Shown piece after piece: positions 1 to 8,116 of a stretch of 43,893 bases of DNA. Position 1 is the stretch's first letter, and each line of letters begins with the position of its first letter. A program made the translations under genes and the position numbers. Source of the DNA: Bacillota bacterium (GTDB lineage: Bacteria; Bacillota; Desulfitobacteriia; Desulfitobacteriales; Desulfitobacteriaceae). The stretch spans positions 1 to 43,893 of the forward strand of contig JAJZPA010000006.1 of assembly GCA_021811425.1 (NCBI GenBank). The letters run 5' to 3'. Under the pieces are notes generated by a model that saw nothing but the letters and a program-made list of their open reading frames with translations, had not been told where the DNA came from and did not search any database.

Positions 1-2592
1 ATCATACGTGCTGTCCTGGACCTCCAGGAATGGGCGGGAAAAACAAGCGACAGCTTGGGAGACTTTAATGCCCGTTTGGTTCAAAGTTTACCTGGTTTGT
101 CAGAACATTTTTGTTCAAGGGGGAAACCGGGGGGATTTCTAGAACGGCTTAGGGAAGGGACATTGATTGGCCATATCATTGAACATGTTACGATAGAATT
201 TCTGACCATGGTGGGGCAGACGATTCCCTATGGCAAAACCATGGTCATATCAGGCTCAACCTCCGAATATGAAATCATTTTTAACTATGAGTCCAAAGAA
301 GGGGCGATGGAGGCCTTTTATCAGGCGGTTAGCTTCATTGAAGCATTGCTGAAGGGAGAACCTGCTAAACCCTCAGAGTATTTGCATAAAATAAAAAGAA
401 AAATAGTTCCCCATGAATTAGGCTTATCGACCAAAGCGATGATTCAAGCGTGTGAGCACCGAGGAATACCGGTCATGCGTTTGAATGAACACAGTCTGTT
501 GCAGCTGGGGTATGGGCGCAATCAACGCCGGGTCCAGGCCGCTATGACCGATGAAACGAGCTGCATCGGCGTAGATATTGCTTGTGATAAGGGGTTGACT
601 AAACGCCTTCTCCATGAAGCAGGGATTCCGGTGCCACGGGGACGGGTGGCGAAGACTGAGGAGGAGGCTTTGGAAGCTTTTCGTTGGTTGGAAAATCCCG
701 TCGTTGTCAAGCCGTATAACGGGAATCAGGGTAAAGGGGTTTCCTTGGCTTTGATCAATGAGGCTGAAGTTCGGTCTGCCTTTCGTGTGGCTCAGGCCTA
801 TGGGGATGAGGTTATTGTTGAGGAATATATTGAGGGTCAGCATTACCGTTTGTTGGTGATTGGGGGCGAACTGATCGCAGCCGCTGAACGGATTCCCGCT
901 CATGTCATCGGGGATGGGCAATCCAGTATTGAAGCCCTGGTGGAGAAAGCCAACTGCGATCCGCTGCGGGGAGAAGACCACGAGAAGGCTTTGACCAAAA
1001 TAAAGATCGACCCCGTGGTTCTTTTAACCCTGGCGCAAAAGAACTTGACCGTTTTTTCCGTTCCGGAAAACGGGGAAGTGGTTTATTTGCGCGATAGTGC
1101 TAACTTAAGCACGGGCGGGATAGCGGTCGATGTGACCGATTGGGTGCATTCCGATAACGCCAAGCTAGCCATTTATGCCGCCAGAGTCGTGGGGTTAGAT
1201 ATTGCAGGGGTCGACTTGGTCAGCGAGGATATTACCCAGTCCTACCGAAGCGCTAATGGGCAGATTATTGAAATCAATGCGGCCCCAGGCATCCGTATGC
1301 ACCACTTTCCTTCATTGGGCAAGGCTAGGGATGTAGGGAAGATTCTCGTTGACCGGGTCATTCCTACAGGGAATGCGCGCATCCCGATCGTCGCCATTAC
1401 CGGAACCAATGGCAAGACCACAACAACGCGTTTAATCGGGAAGATGCTCGCCGCTCAGAACTTGGATGTGGGCATGTCGACTACCGATGGTATCTTCATT
1501 AAGGGAGAACGCTTGGTTGAGGGAGACACCACAGGGCCGGAGAGTGCCCGTATCGTACTTCGGCATCCAGATGTACAAGTGGCGGTGCTGGAGACCGCCA
1601 GAGGTGGAATCTTGCGAGCGGGGATCGCTTATGATTATGCGGATGTCGCGGTGGTGACAAATGTGTCGGGTGATCATTTGGGGCAATACGGTATCGAGAC
1701 CCTGGAGGATTTGGCCCATGTTAAAAGCCTGGTTGCTGAGGTTGTGAAACCCCATAGTTATGTGGTTCTTAATGCAGATGATCCTTATGTTGTAGCCATG
1801 GCGAAGAAAACCAAGGGGAGAGTTATTTATTTCAGTATCCATAAAGACAATATTCATGTCCGCAAGCATCTGGGCCTCGGCGGAACGGCCATTTTTGTCC
1901 GCCGCGGGATAATTCTCCTCTGTCAGGGGTCGCAAATTTATAGAATGGGTGCAGTTAGGCAGTTGCCGATCACCCTTGAGGGGATGGCGGTGCACAATAT
2001 CCAAAATGCGTTGGCAGCCTTGGCGGCGGGTTGGGCTTTAGGCTTAAGCGCTGAGACGATGCGTAAATCCCTACAGAACTTTCACTCAGACGAAATAGAC
2101 AGCCGAGGTCGCTTGAATTTCTACAATCTGTCCGGTGTGAACGTCTGTATCGACTATGGGCATAATGCCGAAGGGATCAAGATGGTTGTTAATACCTTGA
2201 AAAAATTTAAGCCTTCCGCTTTAGTAGGTTGTATCACGGTGCCGGGAGATCGCTCAAATGAAACCGTGCGGGAGGTCGCCCAGGTGGCAGCCAGAGGTTT
2301 TCAGCGTTTGATTATCCGGGAAGATGAAGATTTGCGCGGGCGACAGCCTGGAGAAATTGCCGGGATGCTCTATGCAGAAGCCGTGGGCTCTGGAATGGCT
2401 CCGGAACGGATCGAGATGGTGCTTCCGGAACGGGAGGCTTTCCAATATGGACTTGATACTTGTGTGCCAGGGGAGATGTTTGTCATGTTTTATGAACATC
2501 TGGAGCCCATTGAAGCAGAGATCCGAAAGCGTATGGACAAAAACCCCGTCATCAAATCGGTTGAATTGGCTATTGGGGGGGCTGGTAAGTAA
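1..2592 (+). CDS. cphA: Cyanophycin synthetase, 5'-truncated by the window edge
   Basis: Polymerises Asp and Arg into cyanophycin (multi-L-arginyl-poly-L-aspartate), a cytoplasmic nitrogen store, using ATP. The reading frame is open from base 1, so the start lies upstream and about 863 residues are visible; the family is about 870-900 long, so only the extreme N-terminus is missing. In window numbering, an N-terminal domain with PGGFLERLREGT is followed by an ATP-grasp domain (VVKPYNGNQGKGV near residue 235 to EINAAPGIRMHH near 425), then a Mur-ligase-like domain with P-loop ITGTNGKTTTTRL near 466-479 and DYGHNAEG further on. The TTG at 55 could be mistaken for a start, but homology continues upstream of it. 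cphB (cyanophycinase) is a common upstream partner but is not in view. ispE follows after about 100 bases. Confidence 0.93.
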   Translation: MIRAVLDLQEWAGKTSDSLGDFNARLVQSLPGLSEHFCSRGKPGGFLERLREGTLIGHIIEHVTIEFLTMVGQTIPYGKTMVISGSTSEYEIIFNYESKEGAMEAFYQAVSFIEALLKGEPAKPSEYLHKIKRKIVPHELGLSTKAMIQACEHRGIPVMRLNEHSLLQLGYGRNQRRVQAAMTDETSCIGVDIACDKGLTKRLLHEAGIPVPRGRVAKTEEEALEAFRWLENPVVVKPYNGNQGKGVSLALINEAEVRSAFRVAQAYGDEVIVEEYIEGQHYRLLVIGGELIAAAERIPAHVIGDGQSSIEALVEKANCDPLRGEDHEKALTKIKIDPVVLLTLAQKNLTVFSVPENGEVVYLRDSANLSTGGIAVDVTDWVHSDNAKLAIYAARVVGLDIAGVDLVSEDITQSYRSANGQIIEINAAPGIRMHHFPSLGKARDVGKILVDRVIPTGNARIPIVAITGTNGKTTTTRLIGKMLAAQNLDVGMSTTDGIFIKGERLVEGDTTGPESARIVLRHPDVQVAVLETARGGILRAGIAYDYADVAVVTNVSGDHLGQYGIETLEDLAHVKSLVAEVVKPHSYVVLNADDPYVVAMAKKTKGRVIYFSIHKDNIHVRKHLGLGGTAIFVRRGIILLCQGSQIYRMGAVRQLPITLEGMAVHNIQNALAALAAGWALGLSAETMRKSLQNFHSDEIDSRGRLNFYNLSGVNVCIDYGHNAEGIKMVVNTLKKFKPSALVGCITVPGDRSNETVREVAQVAARGFQRLIIREDEDLRGRQPGEIAGMLYAEAVGSGMAPERIEMVLPEREAFQYGLDTCVPGEMFVMFYEHLEPIEAEIRKRMDKNPVIKSVELAIGGAGK

Positions 2593-2644
2593 GAAGTCCG
2601 CTCTTTTTGCGTGGGTGCTTCTGGAACTTGTCCTGAAAAACCGT

Positions 2645-2650
2645 TATAAT
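2645..2650 (+). promoter_or_regulatory. Possible -10 box before ispE
   Basis: A perfect TATAAT lies between cphA and ispE. With a 17-base spacer the -35 would be TGGAAC, which is weak, so this is only a candidate internal promoter for ispE and the regulators behind it. Confidence 0.3.
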
Positions 2651-2691
2651 AAAAGGAAAAGCCTGAAGAATGTTCGGAAAGGATTCGAGGA

Positions 2692-3561
2692 ATGCATTGC
2701 GATTCGGTGACAATGTTCGCCTATGCCAAAGTGAATTTGGCCTTAGCGATCACGGGCTGGAAAGAGGGGTTTCATCAACTGGAAACCATCATGCAGTCGA
2801 TCGAGACCCATGATGTGGTCTGGGTGAAACGGCAGAGTGCGGGTATTGTCTGTGAGTGCGGTGATTTAAGCGGCCCGCAAAACTTGGCCTTTAAGGCTGC
2901 GGACCTGTTTCTCAGGTATTTGGGTACGCCTGAAGGGATAGAAATTAGGATCACGAAAACTATCCCACTGCAAGCGGGCTTGGCCGGAGGGAGTAGTGAT
3001 GCCGCAGCCGTATTGCGGGCTTTGAACAGGCTGTTTCACGAACCGTTCAGCTCAGCGGAGCTGGAAGGGATGGCGCGCTCGTGTGGCTCAGATGTTCCGT
3101 TTTGCTTAAGCGGAGGGACAAAATGGGCGATTGGACGAGGGGATCAGATCGGAGGACTTCCAGAACCAGCTGACTTGGATCTCGTGTTGATCAAACCTCA
3201 GCGGGGAGTCGACACGGCAGAAGCCTATCGGCGCTTTGCCGCAAAACCGGTTTATCGACATTTGGAGCGGGGGCGTTGGGCTAATTTTCTCAAGGGAGGC
3301 GACAAGGAAGGGATCGCGCAAATGCTATTCAATGATTTGGAGTCTGTGTCCGCAATACTTGTCCCTGAGATTGACGAAGCGAAAAGGAAACTGAGAGAAG
3401 CAGGCTGCCTTGGTGCACTGATGTCGGGCAGTGGTTCGGCGGTGTTCGGGATCGCGAAGGATACCGAACAGGCTCAGTTCATTGCCAAGCGGTTGCGGTG
3501 GCAAGGTTTTAACACTTGGGCGACGAGGAGCATTGGTTCAGAAGAAGTTGGAAAGGGGTAA
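2692..3561 (+). CDS. ispE: 4-(cytidine 5'-diphospho)-2-C-methyl-D-erythritol kinase
   Basis: ATP-dependent kinase of the MEP isoprenoid pathway, phosphorylating CDP-ME at the 2-hydroxyl. It is a 289-residue GHMP kinase, normal length. N-terminal AKVNLALAI and the glycine-rich ATP loop PLQAGLAGGSSDAAAV (about residues 93-108) are diagnostic; a C-terminal MSGSGSAVFGI motif is the third GHMP motif. The ATG at 2692 has AAAGGA about 9 bases upstream; an internal ATG at 2713 would also give a family-like start (MFAYAKVNL) but has a poor ribosome site. The stop is 5 bases before the GntR gene start, and the end of ispE carries that gene's Shine-Dalgarno, so the two are probably co-transcribed. Confidence 0.95.
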   Translation: MHCDSVTMFAYAKVNLALAITGWKEGFHQLETIMQSIETHDVVWVKRQSAGIVCECGDLSGPQNLAFKAADLFLRYLGTPEGIEIRITKTIPLQAGLAGGSSDAAAVLRALNRLFHEPFSSAELEGMARSCGSDVPFCLSGGTKWAIGRGDQIGGLPEPADLDLVLIKPQRGVDTAEAYRRFAAKPVYRHLERGRWANFLKGGDKEGIAQMLFNDLESVSAILVPEIDEAKRKLREAGCLGALMSGSGSAVFGIAKDTEQAQFIAKRLRWQGFNTWATRSIGSEEVGKG

Positions 3562-3566
3562 GAAGC

Positions 3567-4259
3567 ATGGAGAGACGTTTGGTACCGGTGAAGTTGGATA
3601 GTTACAAGCCGCTCAGGGATATTGTATTTGAGTCTATGCGCGAGGCGATCATTCAGGGAGTTTTGAGGCCAGGAGAACGCCTTATGGAAATTCAGCTGGC
3701 CGAAGAGATGGGAGTAAGCCGGACGCCGGTGCGGGAGGCGATTCGCAAACTGGAGCTGGAGGGTTTTGTCGTTATGATTCCCCGCAAAGGGGCGTATGTG
3801 GCCGGAGTTTCCCTGAAGGACATGGCTGACGTGTTCGAGATCCGGGCCGCATTGGAAGGGCTTGCCGCAGGCTTGGCTGCCGAACGGATCACGGATGAAG
3901 AACTGGAACAAATGGAGCGGGTTCTTTTGTTTGATGAAAGCCAGGAGCCTGATCTGGAGCAGATTGTTGCATCGGACACGGATTTCCATGCCCTCGTGTA
4001 CAAGTCCAGCCGCAATGAACGCTTGGTACAGATCCTAGGAAACCTGCGTGAGCATTTTCAACGTTTTCGTTCCACCTCCTTGGCCGTGCCTGGACGAGTT
4101 AAAGTTGCGATCGAGGAACACCGTACGATCGTGGAGGCGTTGGGGCGGCATGATTTGGCCGAAGCTCAGGAACTGGCAACTCAACACATCGTGACAGCCG
4201 AAAATGTCCTTTTCGAAGCACTGCGGACACAGGGCGGGGTCAATCAGGATTCGGAGTGA
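3567..4259 (+). CDS. GntR-family transcriptional regulator, FCD (FadR-type) subfamily
   Basis: Predicted ligand-responsive DNA-binding repressor of 230 residues. An N-terminal winged helix-turn-helix (LAEEMGVSRTPVREAIRKLE, about residues 44-63) is followed by an all-helical FCD domain. The usual FCD metal-site residues are present: the D and H of DTDFHALVY, the H of EHRTIVEAL and the H of ATQHI. The start is ATG 3567, with AAAGGGG 8 bases upstream inside the end of ispE. It lies 18-36 bases ahead of purR (depending on the purR start) and probably shares its transcript. The effector cannot be read from sequence; FCD members often bind small carboxylates, and no operator was recognised nearby. 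Confidence 0.88.
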   Translation: MERRLVPVKLDSYKPLRDIVFESMREAIIQGVLRPGERLMEIQLAEEMGVSRTPVREAIRKLELEGFVVMIPRKGAYVAGVSLKDMADVFEIRAALEGLAAGLAAERITDEELEQMERVLLFDESQEPDLEQIVASDTDFHALVYKSSRNERLVQILGNLREHFQRFRSTSLAVPGRVKVAIEEHRTIVEALGRHDLAEAQELATQHIVTAENVLFEALRTQGGVNQDSE

Positions 4260-4295
4260 TGAGAACGAAAAGGTTGTGTGAAGTGTGTTAAGACG

Positions 4296-5108
4296 ATGAA
4301 AAGAGCGGAACGCCTTGTGGCTATAACTCAAATTCTCATGGCTAAACCCAATGTCTTAATTCCGCTAATGGTGCTTTCAGAGCGTTTTGGTGCCGCCAAA
4401 TCGACGATTAGCGAAGATTTAGTGGCGGTAAAAGAAGGGTTTCAGCTTTCTAGACAGGGATATATTGAAACGATGCCAGGGGCGCTCGGAGGGGTTCGCT
4501 ATATTCCGGATCTTGATGGGGCAGAGGTCGGCCAGTTTCTCGCTGAACTGGCGGCTCGGCTAAGTGTAAAAGAGCGGATTTTAGCCGGAGGATACCTCTA
4601 CATGACTGATCTTCTCTTTGATCCTGCGGTTCTCCGTCCTCTGGGTCTCATCTTCGCGAAAATCTTTCGGCCCCAGAAACTGGATGCTGTGGTTACGATC
4701 GAGACAAAAGGGATCCCATTGGCCTTAGTGACGGCTGAAGCCCTAGGGGTACCGATGATCATCATCCGGCACGGGAATAAAGTGACAGAGGGAACGTCTG
4801 TGAACATCAACTTTGTTTCCGGTTCATCTCAGCGGATTCAGACGATGTCGCTTTCCCGCAGAGCGCTCGAACCAGGCCGACGGGTTCTAATATTGGATGA
4901 TTTTATGAAAGCGGGTGGGACGGCCATAGGGATGATCCAACTAATGAAGGAATTTGAAGCCCGTGTGGTTGGGGTAGGAATGTTGGTTGAATCGGCGTTA
5001 GGGCATTTTCCCAAACTGGTTGAGGAATATCAGGCATTACTCAAGTTGACCGAACTGGATGTTTCTGGACGAGTGGTTGTTACTCCCGTGGTAGCATTTG
5101 CTCAGTAA
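4296..5108 (+). CDS. purR: Purine operon repressor PurR
   Basis: PRPP-responsive repressor of purine synthesis genes (Bacillus PurR family), 270 residues. An N-terminal winged helix (SERFGAAKSTISEDL) is followed by a phosphoribosyltransferase-fold domain lacking enzyme function, with the PRPP loop ILDDFMKAGGTA near residue 199 and conserved TKGIPLA, NKVTEGT and YVSGSS-like (NFVSGSS) segments. ATG 4296 gives MKRAERLV, matching the family N-terminus. An in-frame GTG at 4278 has the better Shine-Dalgarno (AAAAGG, only 4 bases away), so the start is uncertain by six codons. purR-spoVG-glmU-prs order is as in B. subtilis. Confidence 0.95.
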   Translation: MKRAERLVAITQILMAKPNVLIPLMVLSERFGAAKSTISEDLVAVKEGFQLSRQGYIETMPGALGGVRYIPDLDGAEVGQFLAELAARLSVKERILAGGYLYMTDLLFDPAVLRPLGLIFAKIFRPQKLDAVVTIETKGIPLALVTAEALGVPMIIIRHGNKVTEGTSVNINFVSGSSQRIQTMSLSRRALEPGRRVLILDDFMKAGGTAIGMIQLMKEFEARVVGVGMLVESALGHFPKLVEEYQALLKLTELDVSGRVVVTPVVAFAQ

Positions 5109-5163
5109 AGGCGTTTTACGTAAAGCAAAATAAAGAAAAACATGAAATTTTTCGGAATATCCA

Positions 5164-5192
5164 GGAGGATTTTTTTACCAAGCAGAGAATAT
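5164..5192 (+). promoter_or_regulatory. Sigma-H promoter of spoVG
   Basis: Matches the B. subtilis sigma-H consensus RNAGGAWWW-N11/12-RNNGAATWW at every fixed position: -35 GGAGGATTT at 5164-5172, an 11-base spacer, and -10 AGAGAATAT at 5184-5192. spoVG is a classic sigma-H target in B. subtilis. The GGAGG here resembles a ribosome site, but no start codon follows at a useful distance; the real Shine-Dalgarno is at 5221-5229. Confidence 0.75.
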
Positions 5193-5238
5193 TCAATGTA
5201 CGAGCCGGATTTCCGATATGGGAGGGTGGTGATGCACA

Positions 5239-5493
5239 ATGAATATTACAGATGTACGGGTTCGGAAGGTTAATGTTGAAGGCAAGATGAAAGCCGTAGT
5301 TTCTGTGACTTTCGACAATGCTTTTGTTGTCCACGATGTCAAGGTTGTCGAAGGTACGAATGGGTTGTTTGTGGCCATGCCGAGCCGGAAGACGCCTGAA
5401 GGGGAATTTCGTGATATCGCTCACCCCATTTCTGCAGCGGCGCGTGAAGTGATCCAGTCAGCGGTTTTGAAGGCTTATCAAGAAGCGATGTAA
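5239..5493 (+). CDS. spoVG: Septation/RNA-binding regulator SpoVG
   Basis: Small conserved nucleic-acid-binding regulator affecting asymmetric septation and, in several Firmicutes, virulence and cell-wall genes. Its 84 residues begin [19 protein letters not shown], include [11 protein letters not shown] and [17 protein letters not shown], and end in a helix, as in the family. ATG 5239 follows GGGAGGTGGTG. It is flanked by a sigma-H-type promoter upstream and an intrinsic terminator downstream, so it looks monocistronic. Confidence 0.97.
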   Translation: MNITDVRVRKVNVEGKMKAVVSVTFDNAFVVHDVKVVEGTNGLFVAMPSRKTPEGEFRDIAHPISAAAREVIQSAVLKAYQEAM

Positions 5494-5501
5494 ATGAGAA
5501 G

Positions 5502-5528
5502 GAGGTCCTTGTGAGGGCCTCTTTTTTT
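5502..5528 (+). terminator. Intrinsic terminator after spoVG
   Basis: GAGGTCCT pairs with AGGGCCTC (8 bp, one G-U) around a TGTG loop and is followed by seven T. It starts 8 bases after the spoVG stop. Confidence 0.85.
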
Positions 5529-5649
5529 AGCATATCAGACTTCCATGCCACATGGTGGCACCACTGATGAATGGAAAATTTATTTTCCAGGGTAGAAAGT
5601 ATAAGTCTGTGGGTGCATAAGGGCAACTAGGCAGCCGCTTTCGCTAAGG

Positions 5650-5673
5650 CTTGGCGCCAGCCAAGTTTTCTTT
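5650..5673 (+). terminator. Hairpin with T-rich tail between spoVG and glmU
   Basis: CTTGGC pairs with GCCAAG around GCCA, followed by TTTTCTTT. It lies 150 bases beyond the spoVG terminator with no gene between, so it could be a backup terminator or part of an unknown element. A second inverted repeat (TGCCAC-ATG-GTGGCA) lies at about 5543-5557. Confidence 0.4.
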
Positions 5674-5717
5674 ATCGAGCGCAGCACAAAGGAATTCCCC
5701 GATCAAGAAATTTAGGG

Positions 5718-5723
5718 TATAAT
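5718..5723 (+). promoter_or_regulatory. Probable -10 box of the glmU-prs promoter
   Basis: A perfect TATAAT lies 58 bases before the glmU ATG. The -35 at a 17-base spacing is TTCCCC (weak). No terminator separates it from glmU. Confidence 0.4.
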
Positions 5724-5781
5724 ATTTTAGTTGAGGTTAAACTATTCCCATCGGGGAGAGGAAAACTGGAGGCGGACATTC

Positions 5782-7134
5782 ATGCCGAAGTGGGCAGCAG
5801 TGATCATGGCAGCGGGCAAAGGGACGCGGATGAAGTCGAAGTTGCCTAAAGTCATGCATAGGTTGGCAGGTAAACCTCTCATTGCTCATGTATTCGATAC
5901 GGTTCAGCAGATTGGCATAGATAAGACGATTTTGATTCTCGGTCATGGAAAAGAGCCGATCGAAAGCTATTTTAGAGGGAAAGTTCAAGTGGTTTTTCAG
6001 GACGAACAATTAGGAACAGGACACGCGGTGATGCAGGCTCTGCCAGAACTCGAAGGGGTTGACCATGTTCTGGTTCTGAGCGGGGATCAACCCTTGTTTA
6101 GGGCGGAGACGCTGCAGCATCTCTTAGATGTCCACGAAAGGGAAGATGCAGTAGCTACCGTATTAACAGCCTGCTTTCAGGATCCTTTCGGTTATGGTCG
6201 GATTGTCCGCAGTGGGGGAGCCTTTCAGATGATCGTGGAAGAAAAGGACGCCCAACCGGAGGAACGCTTGATTGCTGAAATCAATACAGGAACGTATGGT
6301 TTCAAGGTGTCGGCGCTGAGGGAGGCCTTAGCGGGGTTGACCCCTCAGAATGCTCAAGGAGAATATTACCTGACAGGGGTTTTTAATGTCTTTCAGCGTA
6401 GCCGCAATAAGGTTGCAACGGCGCTGGTTGAAGACCCCGGTGAAGCGCTGGGGATCAATAGCCGGGTGCAGCTGGCCGAGGCGGAGCGAACCCTGCGGCA
6501 GCGTATTCTGGCTTACTGGATGGCTGAAGGGGTTACGATTGTGGATCCTGCCACAACTCATATTGATGCGGAAGTGGAGCTTGCTCAGGACGTTATTCTT
6601 CTTCCTTTTACCATGCTGCAGGGACGGACCACGATTGGGGAGGATGCGATCATCGGCCCCCATGTACTTTTGGATCGCTGCCGCTGTGGCAAGGGCTCGG
6701 AGATTACGCATACTGTGGCTCGGGAGGCGGTTTTGGGAGACGGGTGTAAGGTTGGACCATTCGCCTATTTGCGACCGGGAACCGAACTGGGCCCAGACGT
6801 GAAAGTCGGAGATTTTGTCGAGGTTAAAAATAGTAAAGTGGGGCAGGGTTCTAAGATACCTCATCTGAGCTATATTGGGGATGCTGACATTGGACAAGCC
6901 GTAAATATTGGGGCAGGGACAATCACCTGCAATTATGATGGAATGAAAAAGTATCTGACGGTGATCGGGGATCACTGCTTCGTCGGCAGCAATTCCAATT
7001 TGGTCGCCCCCGTGACGGTAGGGGAAGGGGCTTATATAGGGGCGGGTTCGACCATTACCAAGGATGTCCCTGCCAGGGCGCTGGCGGTTGAACGCAGCCG
7101 CCAAGTCATCCGAGAAGATTGGCATCGCGAATAG
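5782..7134 (+). CDS. glmU: Bifunctional GlcNAc-1-P uridyltransferase / GlcN-1-P acetyltransferase
   Basis: Makes UDP-GlcNAc, the precursor of peptidoglycan and teichoic acids: acetylates glucosamine-1-phosphate, then transfers UMP. It has 450 residues, typical length. An N-terminal pyrophosphorylase domain carries AAGKGTRMKSKLPKV (residues 10-24). The C-terminal left-handed beta-helix of hexapeptide repeats has RPGTELGPDVKVGDFVEVKN and GAGTITCNYDG. ATG 5782 has GGAGG 9 bases upstream; the in-frame extension back to 5731 has no ribosome site. prs follows 24 bases after the stop with no terminator, so the two form an operon as in Bacillus. Confidence 0.97.
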   Translation: MPKWAAVIMAAGKGTRMKSKLPKVMHRLAGKPLIAHVFDTVQQIGIDKTILILGHGKEPIESYFRGKVQVVFQDEQLGTGHAVMQALPELEGVDHVLVLSGDQPLFRAETLQHLLDVHEREDAVATVLTACFQDPFGYGRIVRSGGAFQMIVEEKDAQPEERLIAEINTGTYGFKVSALREALAGLTPQNAQGEYYLTGVFNVFQRSRNKVATALVEDPGEALGINSRVQLAEAERTLRQRILAYWMAEGVTIVDPATTHIDAEVELAQDVILLPFTMLQGRTTIGEDAIIGPHVLLDRCRCGKGSEITHTVAREAVLGDGCKVGPFAYLRPGTELGPDVKVGDFVEVKNSKVGQGSKIPHLSYIGDADIGQAVNIGAGTITCNYDGMKKYLTVIGDHCFVGSNSNLVAPVTVGEGAYIGAGSTITKDVPARALAVERSRQVIREDWHRE

Positions 7135-7158
7135 AGTGATAGGGGGATTAAAAGAGTC

Positions 7159-8100
7159 ATGTCATCCAAGGAATTAAAAATCTTTTGCGGAAATGCGAAC
7201 CGAGAACTCGCTCGGGAAATCGGAGAGTACCTAGGGGTTTCGTTGGGAGAATCCAAAGTCAAGCGTTTCCAGGACGGAGAGATCTCGATAGCTATTGATG
7301 AGAGTGTGCGGGGAGCAGACATTTTTGTCGTTCAGCCTACTTGTGCGCCAACGAATGACAACATTATGGAACTCTTAATCATGATCGATGCCCTGAAGCG
7401 GGCCTCTGCCCGGCGGATTACGGCGGTCATGCCCTATTATGGTTATGCACGCCAGGAGCGCAAAGCGCGGGCGAGAGACCCTATTACGGCCAAGTTGATG
7501 GCAAATTTGATCACGACGGCTGGAGCGGATCGGGTCGTGACCATGGATCTGCATGCTCCGGCGATTCAGGGCTTTTTTGATATCCCTGTCGATCATTTGC
7601 CGGGTGTCCCGATCCTGGCTGAATATTTCAAGGAAAAGGACTTCTTGGATTTAGTGGTGGTCTCCCCGGACTTAGGCGGGGTGACACGGGCGCGGAGTTT
7701 GGCCGAACGGATTGGGGCTTCGATCGCCATTATTGACAAGAGACGCCCTGAACCCAATGTTTCCGAAATCATGCATGTCATTGGGGAGTTCAAAGGGAAA
7801 ACGGCGATCATGATCGATGATATTATTGATACGGCAGGAACCATCACGCAAGGAGCGCAGGCCTTGATCGAACGGGGGGCGAAGGAAGTGTACGCCTGCT
7901 GCACGCACCCGGTGCTCTCTGGCCCGGCTAGCGAGCGTTTGGAGAACTCAGTGCTTAAAGAAGTCATCGTGACCAATACGATCCCCCTTGACGCAGAAAG
8001 AAGCCTGCCCAAGATTAAGGTGCTTTCGGTGGCACCCTTGCTGGGGGAGGCTATTGTGAGGATTCACGAAGACCTGTCAGTCAGCAAGCTGTTCAGTTAA
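7159..8100 (+). CDS. prs: Ribose-phosphate pyrophosphokinase (PRPP synthetase)
   Basis: Transfers pyrophosphate from ATP to ribose-5-phosphate, giving PRPP for purines, pyrimidines, NAD, His and Trp. Its 313 residues include [16 protein letters not shown], the flexible loop region [20 protein letters not shown], and the PRPP loop [11 protein letters not shown] near residues 218-228. It starts at ATG 7159 with a GGGGGATT-type ribosome site a little far upstream. It converges on the minus-strand PRC gene with only 16 bases between stops. Within the window its product is used by nadC and sensed by PurR. Confidence 0.97.
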   Translation: MSSKELKIFCGNANRELAREIGEYLGVSLGESKVKRFQDGEISIAIDESVRGADIFVVQPTCAPTNDNIMELLIMIDALKRASARRITAVMPYYGYARQERKARARDPITAKLMANLITTAGADRVVTMDLHAPAIQGFFDIPVDHLPGVPILAEYFKEKDFLDLVVVSPDLGGVTRARSLAERIGASIAIIDKRRPEPNVSEIMHVIGEFKGKTAIMIDDIIDTAGTITQGAQALIERGAKEVYACCTHPVLSGPASERLENSVLKEVIVTNTIPLDAERSLPKIKVLSVAPLLGEAIVRIHEDLSVSKLFS

Positions 8101-8116
8101 GTTGTGCTCGAGTTCA

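Noticed and set aside
1432-2004. Reverse frame (190 residues) opposite cphA
   Set aside because: Antisense shadow without start signals.
6328-7125. Long reverse frame (265 residues) opposite glmU
   Set aside because: Lies wholly antisense to a strongly conserved gene, with no ribosome site or recognisable domain.
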